A stretch of 64,000 nucleotides of DNA from JBBQAA01 sp038276395 (GTDB lineage: Bacteria; Actinomycetota; Thermoleophilia; Solirubrobacterales; Solirubrobacteraceae), in NCBI GenBank assembly GCA_038276395.1, contig JBBQAA010000030.1:21807-85806 (forward strand). Reading direction: 5' to 3'. This document shows positions 32,607-40,556 of the stretch, piece by piece; the stretch's first letter is position 1; every line of letters starts with the position of its first letter. The notes beneath the pieces were generated by a model. It saw nothing but the letters and a program-made list of their open reading frames with translations, was not told where the DNA came from and ran no database searches. Made by a program: the position numbers and the translations under genes.

Positions 32607-33226
32607 CGCTCGAGGAGGTCCTCCTCCCCGACCTCGCGCACGACGCGGGCCGGGACGCCCATGACGACCGCCCGCGCCGGGACGTCGCGTGTGACGACCG
32701 CACCCGCGGCGACGTAGGCCTCCTCCCCGACCTCGACGCCGGGGCAGAGCACGGCGCCGCCGCCGATCCGGCAGGCCCGGCGCAGGGTGGCGCCGGCGGG
32801 CGCCACCTCCGGCGGGTGGCGGCCCATCGTGTCGTCGTTGGTCGTGAGCGCCCCCGGGCCGAGGAAGACGTCGTCCTCGACCAGCGACCCGGCCGTGAGG
32901 TAGACGCCCGTCTGCAGCTTCACGCGCTCCCCGACGACGACGTCGTTGTCGACCGAGCACGCCCGCCCGACGACCGACCCCGCGCCGATCCGCGCGCGCT
33001 CGCGCACCTGGGCGCTGTCGCCGACGACGACCCCGGGAGCGAGCTCGGCGCCCGCGTAGACGACCGCCCCCACGCAGATGACGACACCGTCGCCGAGCAC
33101 CGCCGGGCCGGGATCCTCGCGCGAGGCGCGGGAGGCGGCCCCGAGGCGCGGGCGCTTGCCGACGTGGGCGCCCGCCTCGATCTCGACGTCATCCCCGAGC
33201 TGCGTGTCGGGAGCGATCTCAGGCAC
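32597..33226 (-). CDS. Left-handed beta-helix (hexapeptide-repeat) acyltransferase
   Basis: A 209-residue acyltransferase of the LbH superfamily, similar to WlbB/WbpD-type sugar N-acetyltransferases. Hexapeptide repeats run through most of the protein (LGDDVEIEAGAHVG, IGAGSVVGRACSV, VGERVKLQTGVYL, GGGAVLCPGVEVGEEAYVAA in parts), ending AVVMGVPARVVR. The NDD stretch (ALTTNDDTMGR) matches the active-site loop of WlbB-like enzymes. The GTG start overlaps the oxidoreductase stop by 8 nt. It probably acetylates the amino sugar made by its neighbours. A flanking aminotransferase of the DegT type is missing. Confidence 0.88.
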   Translation of the reverse strand: MPEIAPDTQLGDDVEIEAGAHVGKRPRLGAASRASREDPGPAVLGDGVVICVGAVVYAGAELAPGVVVGDSAQVRERARIGAGSVVGRACSVDNDVVVGERVKLQTGVYLTAGSLVEDDVFLGPGALTTNDDTMGRHPPEVAPAGATLRRACRIGGGAVLCPGVEVGEEAYVAAGAVVTRDVPARAVVMGVPARVVREVGEEDLLERWR

Positions 33227-34223
33227 AGGCCGCCCGGGCCGAGGCGGCGAGGGAGTCCTGCAGGCCCTCGAGCACACGGACGACCCGCAGGCCGCTCACG
33301 CCGTCCGAGCGGGGCGTCGCGCCCGTGCGCACGCACTCGACGAAGTGCTCGCACTCGAGGCGGAGCGGCTCGGCGTTCGGCAGCCGCGGGCACCACACGT
33401 CGCCCGAGCGCGCGATGTACTCCCCCCAGGAGCGGACGTCCTCGTCGAAGCCCTTGTCGTAGACCGTGACCTTCCCCTCGATCGCCATGTCGTCGAACGT
33501 CGCCATCTTGCGCGAGCCGACGACGGTGAGCCGGCGCTCCTTGTGCGGGTCGAGCCAGGAGAGGTGGAGGTGGGCGGCCAGGCCGGAGGGGAAGCGCAGA
33601 TAGACGAAGACGACGTCCTCGACGCCGGAGCGGACGTAGGACTCGCCGTGGGCGAGGGTCTCGGTCGGCTCCTCTCCTCCCGCCAGGGCGAGGACGACGG
33701 AGACGTCGTGGGCGCCGAGGCTCCACAGCGCGTTCTCGTCGGCGCGGAGCTTGCCGAGGTTCAGGCGGTTGCCGTAGATGTAGAAGACCTCGCCGAGCTC
33801 ACCCGACTCGACGAGCTCGGCGACCTTGCGCACGCCCGGGTGATACTCGAGCAGGTGGCCGACCATGAGGATCCGCCCCGCCCGCTCCGCCGCCGCCACG
33901 GCGCGCTCGGCGTCGGCCGCGGTCGTCGCGAGCGGCTTCTCGACGAAGCAGTGCTTGCCCGCCTCGAGCACGCGCGCCGCGAGCTCGGCGTGCGTGGGGA
34001 CCGGCGTGGCGAGGACGACGGCGTCGAGCTCCGGGTCGGCGAGCAGCTCCTCGAGCTCGCCGGTCTCGCGCGAGCCAGGATGGGCCGTCGTCAGCCGCGC
34101 GCGCGCGGCCGGGTCGGCGTCGCACAGCCACGTGAGCGCGCAGCCCGGGGTCGCCGCGAGGTTGCGGGCGAGGTTCGGCCCCCAGTACCCGAGCCCGGCG
34201 ACGCCGATGCGGACGTCCGTCAC
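33219..34223 (-). CDS. Gfo/Idh/MocA family sugar oxidoreductase (WlbA-like)
   Basis: A 334-residue NAD-dependent sugar dehydrogenase. The Rossmann motif is GVAGLGYWGPNLARNL, followed by VLATPVPTHAELA and the catalytic EKPLATTAADAE (E-K-P). The active-site segment is ENALWSLGAHDVSVVLALAGG, with His in the GAHD motif. WlbA/WbpB enzymes oxidise UDP-GlcNAc uronic acid at C3; the acetyltransferase downstream and the UDP-GlcNAc epimerase upstream support such a pathway. GTG start at 34223. Confidence 0.9.
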   Translation of the reverse strand: MTDVRIGVAGLGYWGPNLARNLAATPGCALTWLCDADPAARARLTTAHPGSRETGELEELLADPELDAVVLATPVPTHAELAARVLEAGKHCFVEKPLATTAADAERAVAAAERAGRILMVGHLLEYHPGVRKVAELVESGELGEVFYIYGNRLNLGKLRADENALWSLGAHDVSVVLALAGGEEPTETLAHGESYVRSGVEDVVFVYLRFPSGLAAHLHLSWLDPHKERRLTVVGSRKMATFDDMAIEGKVTVYDKGFDEDVRSWGEYIARSGDVWCPRLPNAEPLRLECEHFVECVRTGATPRSDGVSGLRVVRVLEGLQDSLAASARAACA

Positions 34224-34256
34224 CCGCCGAACACTACGTGCGGGCGCCGACGGGCC

Positions 34257-35333
34257 TCAGGTCAGGGCGCCGAGCGCGGCGACGATGCGCTCCGCCGCCC
34301 GGCCGTCCCCATAGAGCGCCGGGCGCTCGGGCGGGGACGGCGTCGCCAGCGCGGCGAGCGCGCGATCGGCGTCGAGGTCGACGAGTGTGTTCCAGCCCGC
34401 CTCCACGGTCTCGGTCCACTCCGTCGAGGGGCGCAGGGTCACGCACGGCACCCCGGCGAGGTAGGCCTCCTTCTGCACGCCACCCGAGTCCGTGAGCACG
34501 GCCTGGGCCTGGCACAGGAGCGCCGTGAACTCCAGGTAGCCGAGCGGCGGGGAGACCGTGAGCCCGGGAACCGCGTCGACCCGCGCACGCAGGCCGGCCG
34601 CCTCGAGACGGCCCACGGTGCGCGGATGCAGGGGGAGCAGCGCCGGGAGGGGAAGGGCCTCGAGTAGCTCGACGAGGCGCGCAAGGCGTGCCGGATCGTC
34701 GACGTTGCCCGCGCGGTGGGCGGTCACGAGCGCGTACTCCCCCGGGGTGAGACCATGGGCCGCCGGGACCTCCGCGCGCTGCCGCGCCGCGGGCTGGACC
34801 CTGAGCGCGACGTCGACCATGACGTCCCCCACGACCTCGACCCGCCCGGTCGCCGACTCCCGCGCGAGCGCGGCCGCGCCTGCCGCCGTGGAGCACAGCA
34901 GGAGCGCGCTCAGGTGATCGGTGAGGACGCGGTTCAGCTCCTCGGGCATCGCCCGGTCCCCCGAGCGCATCCCGGCCTCGACGTGGGCCACGGGCACGCC
35001 CGTCTGCGCGCCCGCGAGCCCGCCCGCGAGCGTCGAGTTCGTGTCGCCGTAGACGAGCACGATACCCGGGCGGACCTCGCCGATGACGCCCGCCAGCGCC
35101 TCGAGCATCCGCGCGGTCTGCGCCGAGTTGGTGCCGCCGCCGAGCCCGAGCGAGCGGTCGGGCGCCGGCACGCCGAGCTCGGCGAAGAACACCGCGGAGA
35201 GGGCGTCGTCCCAGTGCTGCCCGGTGTGGACGAGCACCTCCTCGTGCGCCGCGCGCAGCGGTGCGGAGACCGCGGCGGCCTTGACGAACTGCGGCCGGTT
35301 GCCGACGACGGTGAGGACGCGGATACGGCCCAC
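34257..35333 (-). CDS. wecB: UDP-N-acetylglucosamine 2-epimerase (non-hydrolysing)
   Basis: A 358-residue enzyme that interconverts UDP-GlcNAc and UDP-ManNAc, or epimerises the diacetamido form (WlbD). It has TVVGNRPQFVKAA, HTGQHWD, VYGDTNSTLAG, HVEAGMRSGDRAMPEE, and DSGGVQKEAYLAGVPC with LRPSTEWTETVEAGWN. These are the allosteric and catalytic residues of the non-hydrolysing type. The GTG start is 7 nt after the aminotransferase gene. Its product probably enters a surface polysaccharide. Confidence 0.94.
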   Translation of the reverse strand: MGRIRVLTVVGNRPQFVKAAAVSAPLRAAHEEVLVHTGQHWDDALSAVFFAELGVPAPDRSLGLGGGTNSAQTARMLEALAGVIGEVRPGIVLVYGDTNSTLAGGLAGAQTGVPVAHVEAGMRSGDRAMPEELNRVLTDHLSALLLCSTAAGAAALARESATGRVEVVGDVMVDVALRVQPAARQRAEVPAAHGLTPGEYALVTAHRAGNVDDPARLARLVELLEALPLPALLPLHPRTVGRLEAAGLRARVDAVPGLTVSPPLGYLEFTALLCQAQAVLTDSGGVQKEAYLAGVPCVTLRPSTEWTETVEAGWNTLVDLDADRALAALATPSPPERPALYGDGRAAERIVAALGALT

Positions 35334-35340
35334 CCCGCCG

Positions 35341-36126
35341 CTACGGGCCGAGCTCGGCGGCGACCACGCCGGCGAACGCCTCCTGAGCCTCCCGCGTGTG
35401 CGGACCCGGCGCGGCGGGCAGCTCCCGCCCGTCGATCGCCCTGACGGCCTGCACCTCGCGCGTGGTCGAGGCCAGGAACGCCTCCTCCGCGCCGGTGAGG
35501 TCGTCGAGCGGCGTCTCGTGCTCGACCGCGTCCAGGGCGCCCATGAGGCGTCGCCGGGTGATCGAGTCGAGGATGTGGTCGGAGAGCGGCGGCGTGCGGA
35601 GCTCCCCCTCCCCGACCCAGAAGAACGCCGAGGTCGGGGCCTCGAGCACGCGCCCGTGGGGCGTCACGAGGAGCGCCTCGTCCGCGCCCCGCTCCTCGGC
35701 CACGCGGGTGGCCAGGCGGTTCGCCGCGTAGGAGAGCGACTTGATGCCGTCGAGGATCCGCGTCGGCGCGAAGGTGACGGTGGCCAGCGTGATCGCACGG
35801 GAGAAGTCCGGCAACGGCTCGAAGTAGGAGATCCGCCTCCCGCCGCGGGTGAGCATGACACGCATCGCGCCCTCGGCGTCCTCGGCCTCGGCGGTCTCGA
35901 GCAGGGCCTCGATGTCGGCCCGCACGGCGGATATGTCCATCTCGAGCTTCAGCCCCGAGGCCGACCCCTGCAGGCGCTTCAGATGATCCTCGAGCGCGAA
36001 GGGCCGCCCACCGTAGAGCCGCATGACCTCGAAGGCGCCGTCTCCGCGCACGAGCCCCTCGTCGAGCACGGAGATCGTCGCCTCCGCGGCGGGCAGGATC
36101 GTGCCGTCGACGCAGGCGTTGGGCAT
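35341..36126 (-). CDS. Class IV aminotransferase (IlvE/PabC/Dat-like)
   Basis: A 261-residue fold-type IV PLP enzyme. The catalytic Lys is in GIKSLSYAANRLATRVA, the phosphate-binding ALLVTPHGRVLEAPTSAFFWV has the conserved Glu, and LDEGLVRGDGAFEVMRLYGGRPF is the N-terminal signature. The family covers branched-chain aminotransferase, aminodeoxychorismate lyase and D-alanine transaminase; the short length (261) fits the last two. The gene leads the operon with wecB, but its link to sugar synthesis is not obvious. Confidence 0.88.
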   Translation of the reverse strand: MPNACVDGTILPAAEATISVLDEGLVRGDGAFEVMRLYGGRPFALEDHLKRLQGSASGLKLEMDISAVRADIEALLETAEAEDAEGAMRVMLTRGGRRISYFEPLPDFSRAITLATVTFAPTRILDGIKSLSYAANRLATRVAEERGADEALLVTPHGRVLEAPTSAFFWVGEGELRTPPLSDHILDSITRRRLMGALDAVEHETPLDDLTGAEEAFLASTTREVQAVRAIDGRELPAAPGPHTREAQEAFAGVVAAELGP

Positions 36127-36165
36127 GGCGGGGAGGCTAACGGGTGGGGGACCCCCGGCGCGGTC

Positions 36166-36181
36166 GGCGGGCGCGCCCGCC
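36166..36181. repeat. Perfect 16-bp GC palindrome after the desaturase gene
   Basis: GGCGGGCGCGCCCGCC is fully self-complementary and lies 2 nt after the desaturase stop codon (minus strand). GGGGG-A-CCCCC lies next to it. Together they could end the desaturase transcript. Confidence 0.4.
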
Positions 36182-36183
36182 CC

Positions 36184-37578
36184 TCAGCCCGCGCCCGACC
36201 CGTTCGCGGTCCCGCTCGACGACCCCGCCCCCGCCTCCTCGCCCGAGTTCTTGACGGGCTCGCCGCGATACGGGCCCGGCTTCGGCCGGGGCTTCCCGCC
36301 CGGGAAGGCGAGGCGCGCGATCGTCCGGTGCACCGAGCCGAGCTGCCTGCCGAAGGGCCCCGTGTTGTAGGGCAGCTCGTAGCGCTCGCAGATCTCCCGC
36401 ACGCGCGGGGCGATCTCGCCGTAGCGCGTGGAGGGCATGTCCGGGTAGAGGTGGTGCTCGACCTGGTAGCCGAGGTTCCCGCTCATCACGTGGAAGAACG
36501 GCGAGCCCTCGATGTTCGCCGCGCCGAGGAGCTGGCGGACGTAGCGGGCCCCGCGGCTCTCGTCCTCCGTCTCCTCCACCGAGAACGTGTAGGTCTGGTC
36601 GGGGAAGTGGCCGCAGAAGATGATCGAGTGCGACCACACGTTGCGGATGATGTTGGCGATGAGGTTCGCCCTCAGCGTGTTGCGAAACGGCGTGCGGAAC
36701 GACCGCAGGGCGACGAGCTCTGAGAGCACGGTCTGCGAGGTGCGCTGCCGACGCGGCAGCCGCCGCCGCGCGCGGAGGGCCAGGCGCCCCACGCGACCCT
36801 CGGGCTCGGGCGCGCGCTGCACTCCCGCGGCCGCGAGCGCGGCGTCGAAGCCGACGCCGAGCAGGCCGCTGAGCAGCGGGAAGGCGATGTAGTCCTTGAC
36901 CACCTGGTCGCGCGCCTTGCCCCCCATGCCCACGAGCTGGCGGCGGAGCTCCTTCATGTCCTTCTCGCCGGCGCGGATCGCGTCGAAGTCGAGGTCGTGC
37001 GCGGCCACGCCCCACTCGAAGCCGGCCATCAGCAGCAGGTTGTAGAACGGCTGCAGGAGGTAGACCGGGTGCCACTTCTGGTGCGGGTCGATCCGCATGA
37101 TCTCGTAGCCGAGGTCGCGGTCCTTGCCGCGGATGTTCGTGTAGGTGTGGTGGACGTAGTTGTGGGAGTGCTTCCACGCCTCCGAGGTCGAGGCCGTGTC
37201 CCAGTCCCAGGCGGCGGAGTTGATGACCGGGTCGTTCATCCAGTCCCACTGGCCGTGCAGGACGTTGTGGCCGATCTCCATGTTCTCGAGGATCTTGGCC
37301 GCGCCGAGCGTGGCCGTGCCCACCGCCCACGGGATCCGCCAGCGGGAGAAGAACAGCTCGAGGCGGGCGAGCAGGACGAGCCGGCGATGCAGCCCGATGA
37401 CGCCACGGATGTACTTGGCGTCGCGCTCGCCGAGGTCGTCCTTGACCTCGTCGTGCAGGGCGTCGAACTCCTTCCCGAGCTGCTCGATCTGCTCCGGGGT
37501 GAGGCGATGGAGCGGGTTCTCGGCGTCCTCGTCGAACGTGCGGGCGGAGGCGCCGGGGGTCGTGGCGGGGGCGTTCAT
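36184..37578 (-). CDS. Membrane fatty-acid desaturase (DesA3-like)
   Basis: A 464-residue di-iron desaturase. The three His boxes are HNVLHG, HNYVHHTYTN and GYQVEHHLYPDMPS. Hydrophobic pairs flank them (YLLQPFYNLLLMAGF, IIFCGHFP). Mycobacterial DesA3 is a delta-9 stearoyl-CoA desaturase that uses a partner reductase; here such a reductase gene lies just upstream (36-nt gap). The last 40 residues are low-complexity Gly/Ser/Pro. Likely under control of the divergent TetR regulator. Confidence 0.93.
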   Translation of the reverse strand: MNAPATTPGASARTFDEDAENPLHRLTPEQIEQLGKEFDALHDEVKDDLGERDAKYIRGVIGLHRRLVLLARLELFFSRWRIPWAVGTATLGAAKILENMEIGHNVLHGQWDWMNDPVINSAAWDWDTASTSEAWKHSHNYVHHTYTNIRGKDRDLGYEIMRIDPHQKWHPVYLLQPFYNLLLMAGFEWGVAAHDLDFDAIRAGEKDMKELRRQLVGMGGKARDQVVKDYIAFPLLSGLLGVGFDAALAAAGVQRAPEPEGRVGRLALRARRRLPRRQRTSQTVLSELVALRSFRTPFRNTLRANLIANIIRNVWSHSIIFCGHFPDQTYTFSVEETEDESRGARYVRQLLGAANIEGSPFFHVMSGNLGYQVEHHLYPDMPSTRYGEIAPRVREICERYELPYNTGPFGRQLGSVHRTIARLAFPGGKPRPKPGPYRGEPVKNSGEEAGAGSSSGTANGSGAG

Positions 37579-37614
37579 GGGCTCTGGTGTTTCCTTGGTC
37601 GGGGACTGGTGGTC

Positions 37615-38715
37615 TCAGAGGGCGATCTCGACGGCGCCCTCGGGGGCGTTGATGCAGGTGCGGACGAGCTCTCCGTCCTGGCCGTGCACCTTGCCCGTGC
37701 GCAGGTCGCGCAGGCGGCCCGAGACGAGCTCGCCCGTGCAGGTGTGGCAGATCCCCTCGCGGCAGCCGAAGGGCAGCGCGGCGCCGGCCTCCTCGCCGGC
37801 GACGAGGATGGGCTGCGAGCCGTCGGACTCGGCCTCGATGTCGCTCTTCGTGAAGCGGACACTCCCGCCCTCGCCCTGCTCGGCGTCGCCGTCCATGATC
37901 TTCGGCTGGAAGCGCTCCATGTGCAGGCGCTCGGGGTCCCCCTCCGCCTCCCACCACTCGGCCAGCGCGTCGAGCAGGTCGCCCGGGCCGGAGACGAAGG
38001 CCTCGCGCTCGCGCCAGTCCGGGCAGAGCGCGTCGAGGTCCGCGGGCGTAAGGCGCGGCCTCGCGCCGGTGTGGTGCTCGTGGAGGGAGAAGCCCTCGTG
38101 GCGCTCGTGGAGCGTGCGCAGCTCGGCGCCGAAGATGACGTCCTCGCTGTCACGCGCGGAGTGGATGTGCACGGCGTCCTTCAGCTCGCCGGCGTGGGCC
38201 AGGTAGCGGAGCATGGACATGACCGGCGTGATCCCGCTACCCGCGGAGAGGAAGAGCATCCGCTCGGGCAGCTCGTCGGGCAGGACGAACTCGCCCTCGA
38301 CGCCGCCGAGGCCGACGAGCGTGCCGACCCGGCCCTGTGTGACGAGCGCCGGGGTGACCTTCCCCTCGGACACGAGCTTTGGCGTGATCGAGATCCAGCC
38401 GTCCGCGCGCTGGGGGTCGGAGGTCAGGGAGTAGGCCCGCCAGTGGCGGATGCCGTCGACGTCGATCCCGACCCGCAGGTACTGGCCGGGCTCGTGGCCC
38501 TCCCACTCGTAGCCCGGGCGGATGAGGATCGTCACCGCGTCCGGCGACTCGCGCGTGACCCGCTCGATCCGCCCGCGTAGCTCGCGCGTCGACCACAGCG
38601 GGTTGATGAGCTCGAGGTAGTCGTCCGGGAGCAGCGGCGAAGTGAACGCGCGGACGGCGTTCAGCAGCCGCCGGCGGCGGGCGGAGACCTTGGGCGGGGC
38701 GCCACGTTCAGCCAT
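37615..38715 (-). CDS. Ferredoxin--NADP reductase-type electron donor for the desaturase
   Basis: A 366-residue three-domain flavoprotein: an FAD domain (QYLRVGIDVDGIRHWRAYSL, the RxYS motif), a NAD domain (FLSAGSGITPVMSMLRYL) and a C-terminal plant-type [2Fe-2S] domain with CREGICHTC and a distant RTCINAPEG cysteine. This matches mycobacterial Rv3230c, the oxidoreductase that feeds DesA3. It passes electrons from NADPH to the di-iron centre. The ATG 38715 is about 11 nt after a -10 hexamer. Confidence 0.94.
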   Translation of the reverse strand: MAERGAPPKVSARRRRLLNAVRAFTSPLLPDDYLELINPLWSTRELRGRIERVTRESPDAVTILIRPGYEWEGHEPGQYLRVGIDVDGIRHWRAYSLTSDPQRADGWISITPKLVSEGKVTPALVTQGRVGTLVGLGGVEGEFVLPDELPERMLFLSAGSGITPVMSMLRYLAHAGELKDAVHIHSARDSEDVIFGAELRTLHERHEGFSLHEHHTGARPRLTPADLDALCPDWREREAFVSGPGDLLDALAEWWEAEGDPERLHMERFQPKIMDGDAEQGEGGSVRFTKSDIEAESDGSQPILVAGEEAGAALPFGCREGICHTCTGELVSGRLRDLRTGKVHGQDGELVRTCINAPEGAVEIAL

Positions 38716-38726
38716 TCGAGCGACCT

Positions 38727-38756
38727 ATCGTAACGCCCGCTGAGAACGCCTGTCAA
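38727..38756 (-). promoter_or_regulatory. Promoter of the reductase-desaturase operon
   Basis: On the minus strand a perfect TTGACA (38756-38751) is followed after 18 nt by TACGAT (38732-38727), 11 nt before the ATG. It is the best -35/-10 pair in the window. The right arm of the operator palindrome lies just upstream of the -35 and the left arm lies within the spacer. Confidence 0.65.
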
Positions 38757-38769
38757 CAAATGGTTCTCA
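38741..38769. promoter_or_regulatory. Palindromic operator between the desaturase operon and tetR gene
   Basis: TGAGAAC (38741-38747) and GTTCTCA (38763-38769) are perfect 7-bp arms 15 nt apart. They overlap the TTGACA promoter on the minus strand and face the TetR gene. The layout is typical of a TetR site that controls both divergent genes. Confidence 0.6.
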
Positions 38770-38801
38770 AGTATGGCCGGAGAGGGTTAGAGTGGCGGGT
38801 G

Positions 38802-39524
38802 ATGGCCACGTCCGCCAGGCCCCGGCGCGAGACCCGCGAGCGCCAACTCGTGAGCGCGACGCGCTCGCTGTTCGACACGCGCGGCGTGGGCGACGTGCCG
38901 ATCGAGGAGATCGCCCGCTCGGTCGGCATCGCCCGCGGGCTCATCTACCGCGTCTTCTCCTCCAAGGAGGAGCTGTTCGTCCTCACCGTGACCGACTACC
39001 TGGCCGAGCTCGGCGACTCCCTCGAGGCCGCCGCCGGTGACCCGGAGGCCGACCCCGTGGGCGCGCTCAGGCGGGTGACCGAGGCCTACGCGGCCTACGG
39101 CGCTCGCTATCCGGCCTTCCTCGATGCCTCGATCGGGCTCATGCGCCGCCCGGCGGGTGAGCTCCACGCGATCGTCTCCGAGTCGGTGTGGCTTCGCCTC
39201 GGCCAGGGCATGGCGCGCTGCCTCGAGCAGGTCGCGCGCGTCGTGCGGGCGGGCAAGGACGCTGGTCGCTTCGAGGTCGAGGACCCGGACTACGTCGCCA
39301 ACGCGCTGTGGACCCAGGGCCTCGGGCTCATGCACCTGGCGCGGATCCGCGTCGGCGTCCGCCAGCTCGCCCCGGGGATCCCCGAGGTCTTCCCGGTGGA
39401 CCCGGACGAAGTCCGGCGCACCTGTGTGGCCCACGCGCTGGCGGTGGTGGGGGCGCGCGAGCGGGGCGCGGCCGGCGGGTCGTCGGGTGGAAGCGCGGGG
39501 GCGCGGGTCCAGGAGGGGGAGTAG
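38802..39524 (+). CDS. TetR family transcriptional regulator
   Basis: A 240-residue repressor-type regulator. The N-terminal HTH is RQLVSATRSLFDTRGVGDVPIEEIARSVG (in two parts) followed by GIARGLIYRVFSSKEELF, the recognition helix. The C-terminal ligand domain (80-215) is helical and rich in Ala and Val; the last 25 residues are a disordered Gly/Ser tail. The ATG 38802 lies 8 nt after TAGAGT. It is divergent from the desaturase operon and likely senses an acyl-CoA or fatty acid, as DesT does in Pseudomonas. Confidence 0.92.
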   Translation: MATSARPRRETRERQLVSATRSLFDTRGVGDVPIEEIARSVGIARGLIYRVFSSKEELFVLTVTDYLAELGDSLEAAAGDPEADPVGALRRVTEAYAAYGARYPAFLDASIGLMRRPAGELHAIVSESVWLRLGQGMARCLEQVARVVRAGKDAGRFEVEDPDYVANALWTQGLGLMHLARIRVGVRQLAPGIPEVFPVDPDEVRRTCVAHALAVVGARERGAAGGSSGGSAGARVQEGE

Positions 39525-39579
39525 GACGGCTTCATCTCTCCCGCCGGTAGTTCTGTCCATGCGCGCCGCCCCGACCGCT

Positions 39580-39622
39580 CCGTGGACAGTTACGTCGGCC
39601 TGTTGAGCATTCCTGTCCACGG
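39580..39622. repeat. Inverted repeat with extra half-site before tRNA-Lys
   Basis: CCGTGGACAG (39580-39589) and CTGTCCACGG (39613-39622) are exact complements with a 23-nt loop. A third partial copy, TTCTGTCCATG, lies at 39551-39561. The region is otherwise empty from the tetR stop at 39524 to the tRNA at 39755, and may hold a two-way terminator. Confidence 0.5.
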
Positions 39623-39754
39623 CGGTCAGCGCGGCGGCGACTGGACCCGGGTTGGCGTCGCCGCCTCATCACGCTGCGCGACGGCGTACTTCGCGACGGC
39701 GTGGGCGCCGCCGTCGCGGCTGTCTCTCGCGCCTGAGCTCGGGCGCTCAGACGA

Positions 39755-39827
<73 letters not shown>

Positions 39828-39866
39828 GGGAACGGCGATCGAGTCTACCCACCGGCGGTGAGCCCG

Positions 39867-40550
39867 CTAGCGGGCGACCGGGGCCGCGCCGCCGCCCGCG
39901 TTGGTGCCGAGGGAGGCACCGGTCCCGGCCTTCTTGGCGGCGTCGATCTGGGCCTTGACGGTGGCCCGGTTCTGCTTCGTGGCCTTGGCGACCGCCTCCC
40001 GGGCGGCTAGGTCCCCGAGGCGCGTCTGCCCGGCCGCGTAGGCGCCGAGGGCGAGGTTGCGGAAGGTGGCCAGGGACGGCCGGGCCTGCGCCACGATCTG
40101 CAGCGCGGCGGAGCGGTCGGTCGGGCGGCTCAGGCCGTCGGTGTCGAACACGTTGGCCATGAGCTGGGCGGCGTTCGGGTCGATCGTCTTCGGCTTGAGG
40201 CCGAGGTAGTGGCTCCAGGCGCGCGCGGCCTCGGGTAGCTCCTGCTTCCCCTTCGCGGTGTAGGTGCCCGTCGTCAGGTCGACCTCGGCGTTGGCCGCTG
40301 CCCGTTTCGTGTAGGCGAGCCACGCCCCGGCGTCCCGCGGGTTGGCCTGCGCGCGCTTGCGGGCGGAGGAGACGAGCGTGTTGGTCGAGGTCCCGCCGCT
40401 CGAGGTGCCGTTGTTGTCCTGGTTGAAGAGCCCGACGCCGGTGCCGCCCACGCCGAAGAGCACGAGGCCCCCGCCCATGAGCACGGCGAGGCCGAGGTAG
40501 ATCCCCTGCACGGTGCGGCGGCGGCCCCGGCCGCGGAGGTCGAAGAGCAT
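39867..40550 (-). CDS. Membrane-anchored helical-repeat protein of unknown function
   Basis: A 227-residue protein. A basic cytoplasmic start (RGRGRRRTVQG) is followed by one transmembrane helix (IYLGLAVLMGGGLVLFGVGG), a Ser/Thr/Asn-rich linker and a helical domain. The pattern KRAQANPRDAGAWLAYTKRAA and ATFRNLALGAYAAGQTRLGDLAAREAVAK (in parts) resembles TPR repeats. The C-terminal 25 residues are Gly/Ala-rich. It lies 6 nt after tatC on the same strand and may be co-transcribed. No function is known to me. Confidence 0.72.
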   Translation of the reverse strand: MLFDLRGRGRRRTVQGIYLGLAVLMGGGLVLFGVGGTGVGLFNQDNNGTSSGGTSTNTLVSSARKRAQANPRDAGAWLAYTKRAAANAEVDLTTGTYTAKGKQELPEAARAWSHYLGLKPKTIDPNAAQLMANVFDTDGLSRPTDRSAALQIVAQARPSLATFRNLALGAYAAGQTRLGDLAAREAVAKATKQNRATVKAQIDAAKKAGTGASLGTNAGGGAAPVAR

Positions 40551-40556
40551 GGGCGG

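Noticed and set aside
39525..39754. Possible small gene after tetR
   Set aside because: The only open frame (79 codons from 39582) runs across the tRNA-Lys and has no ribosome site or family likeness.
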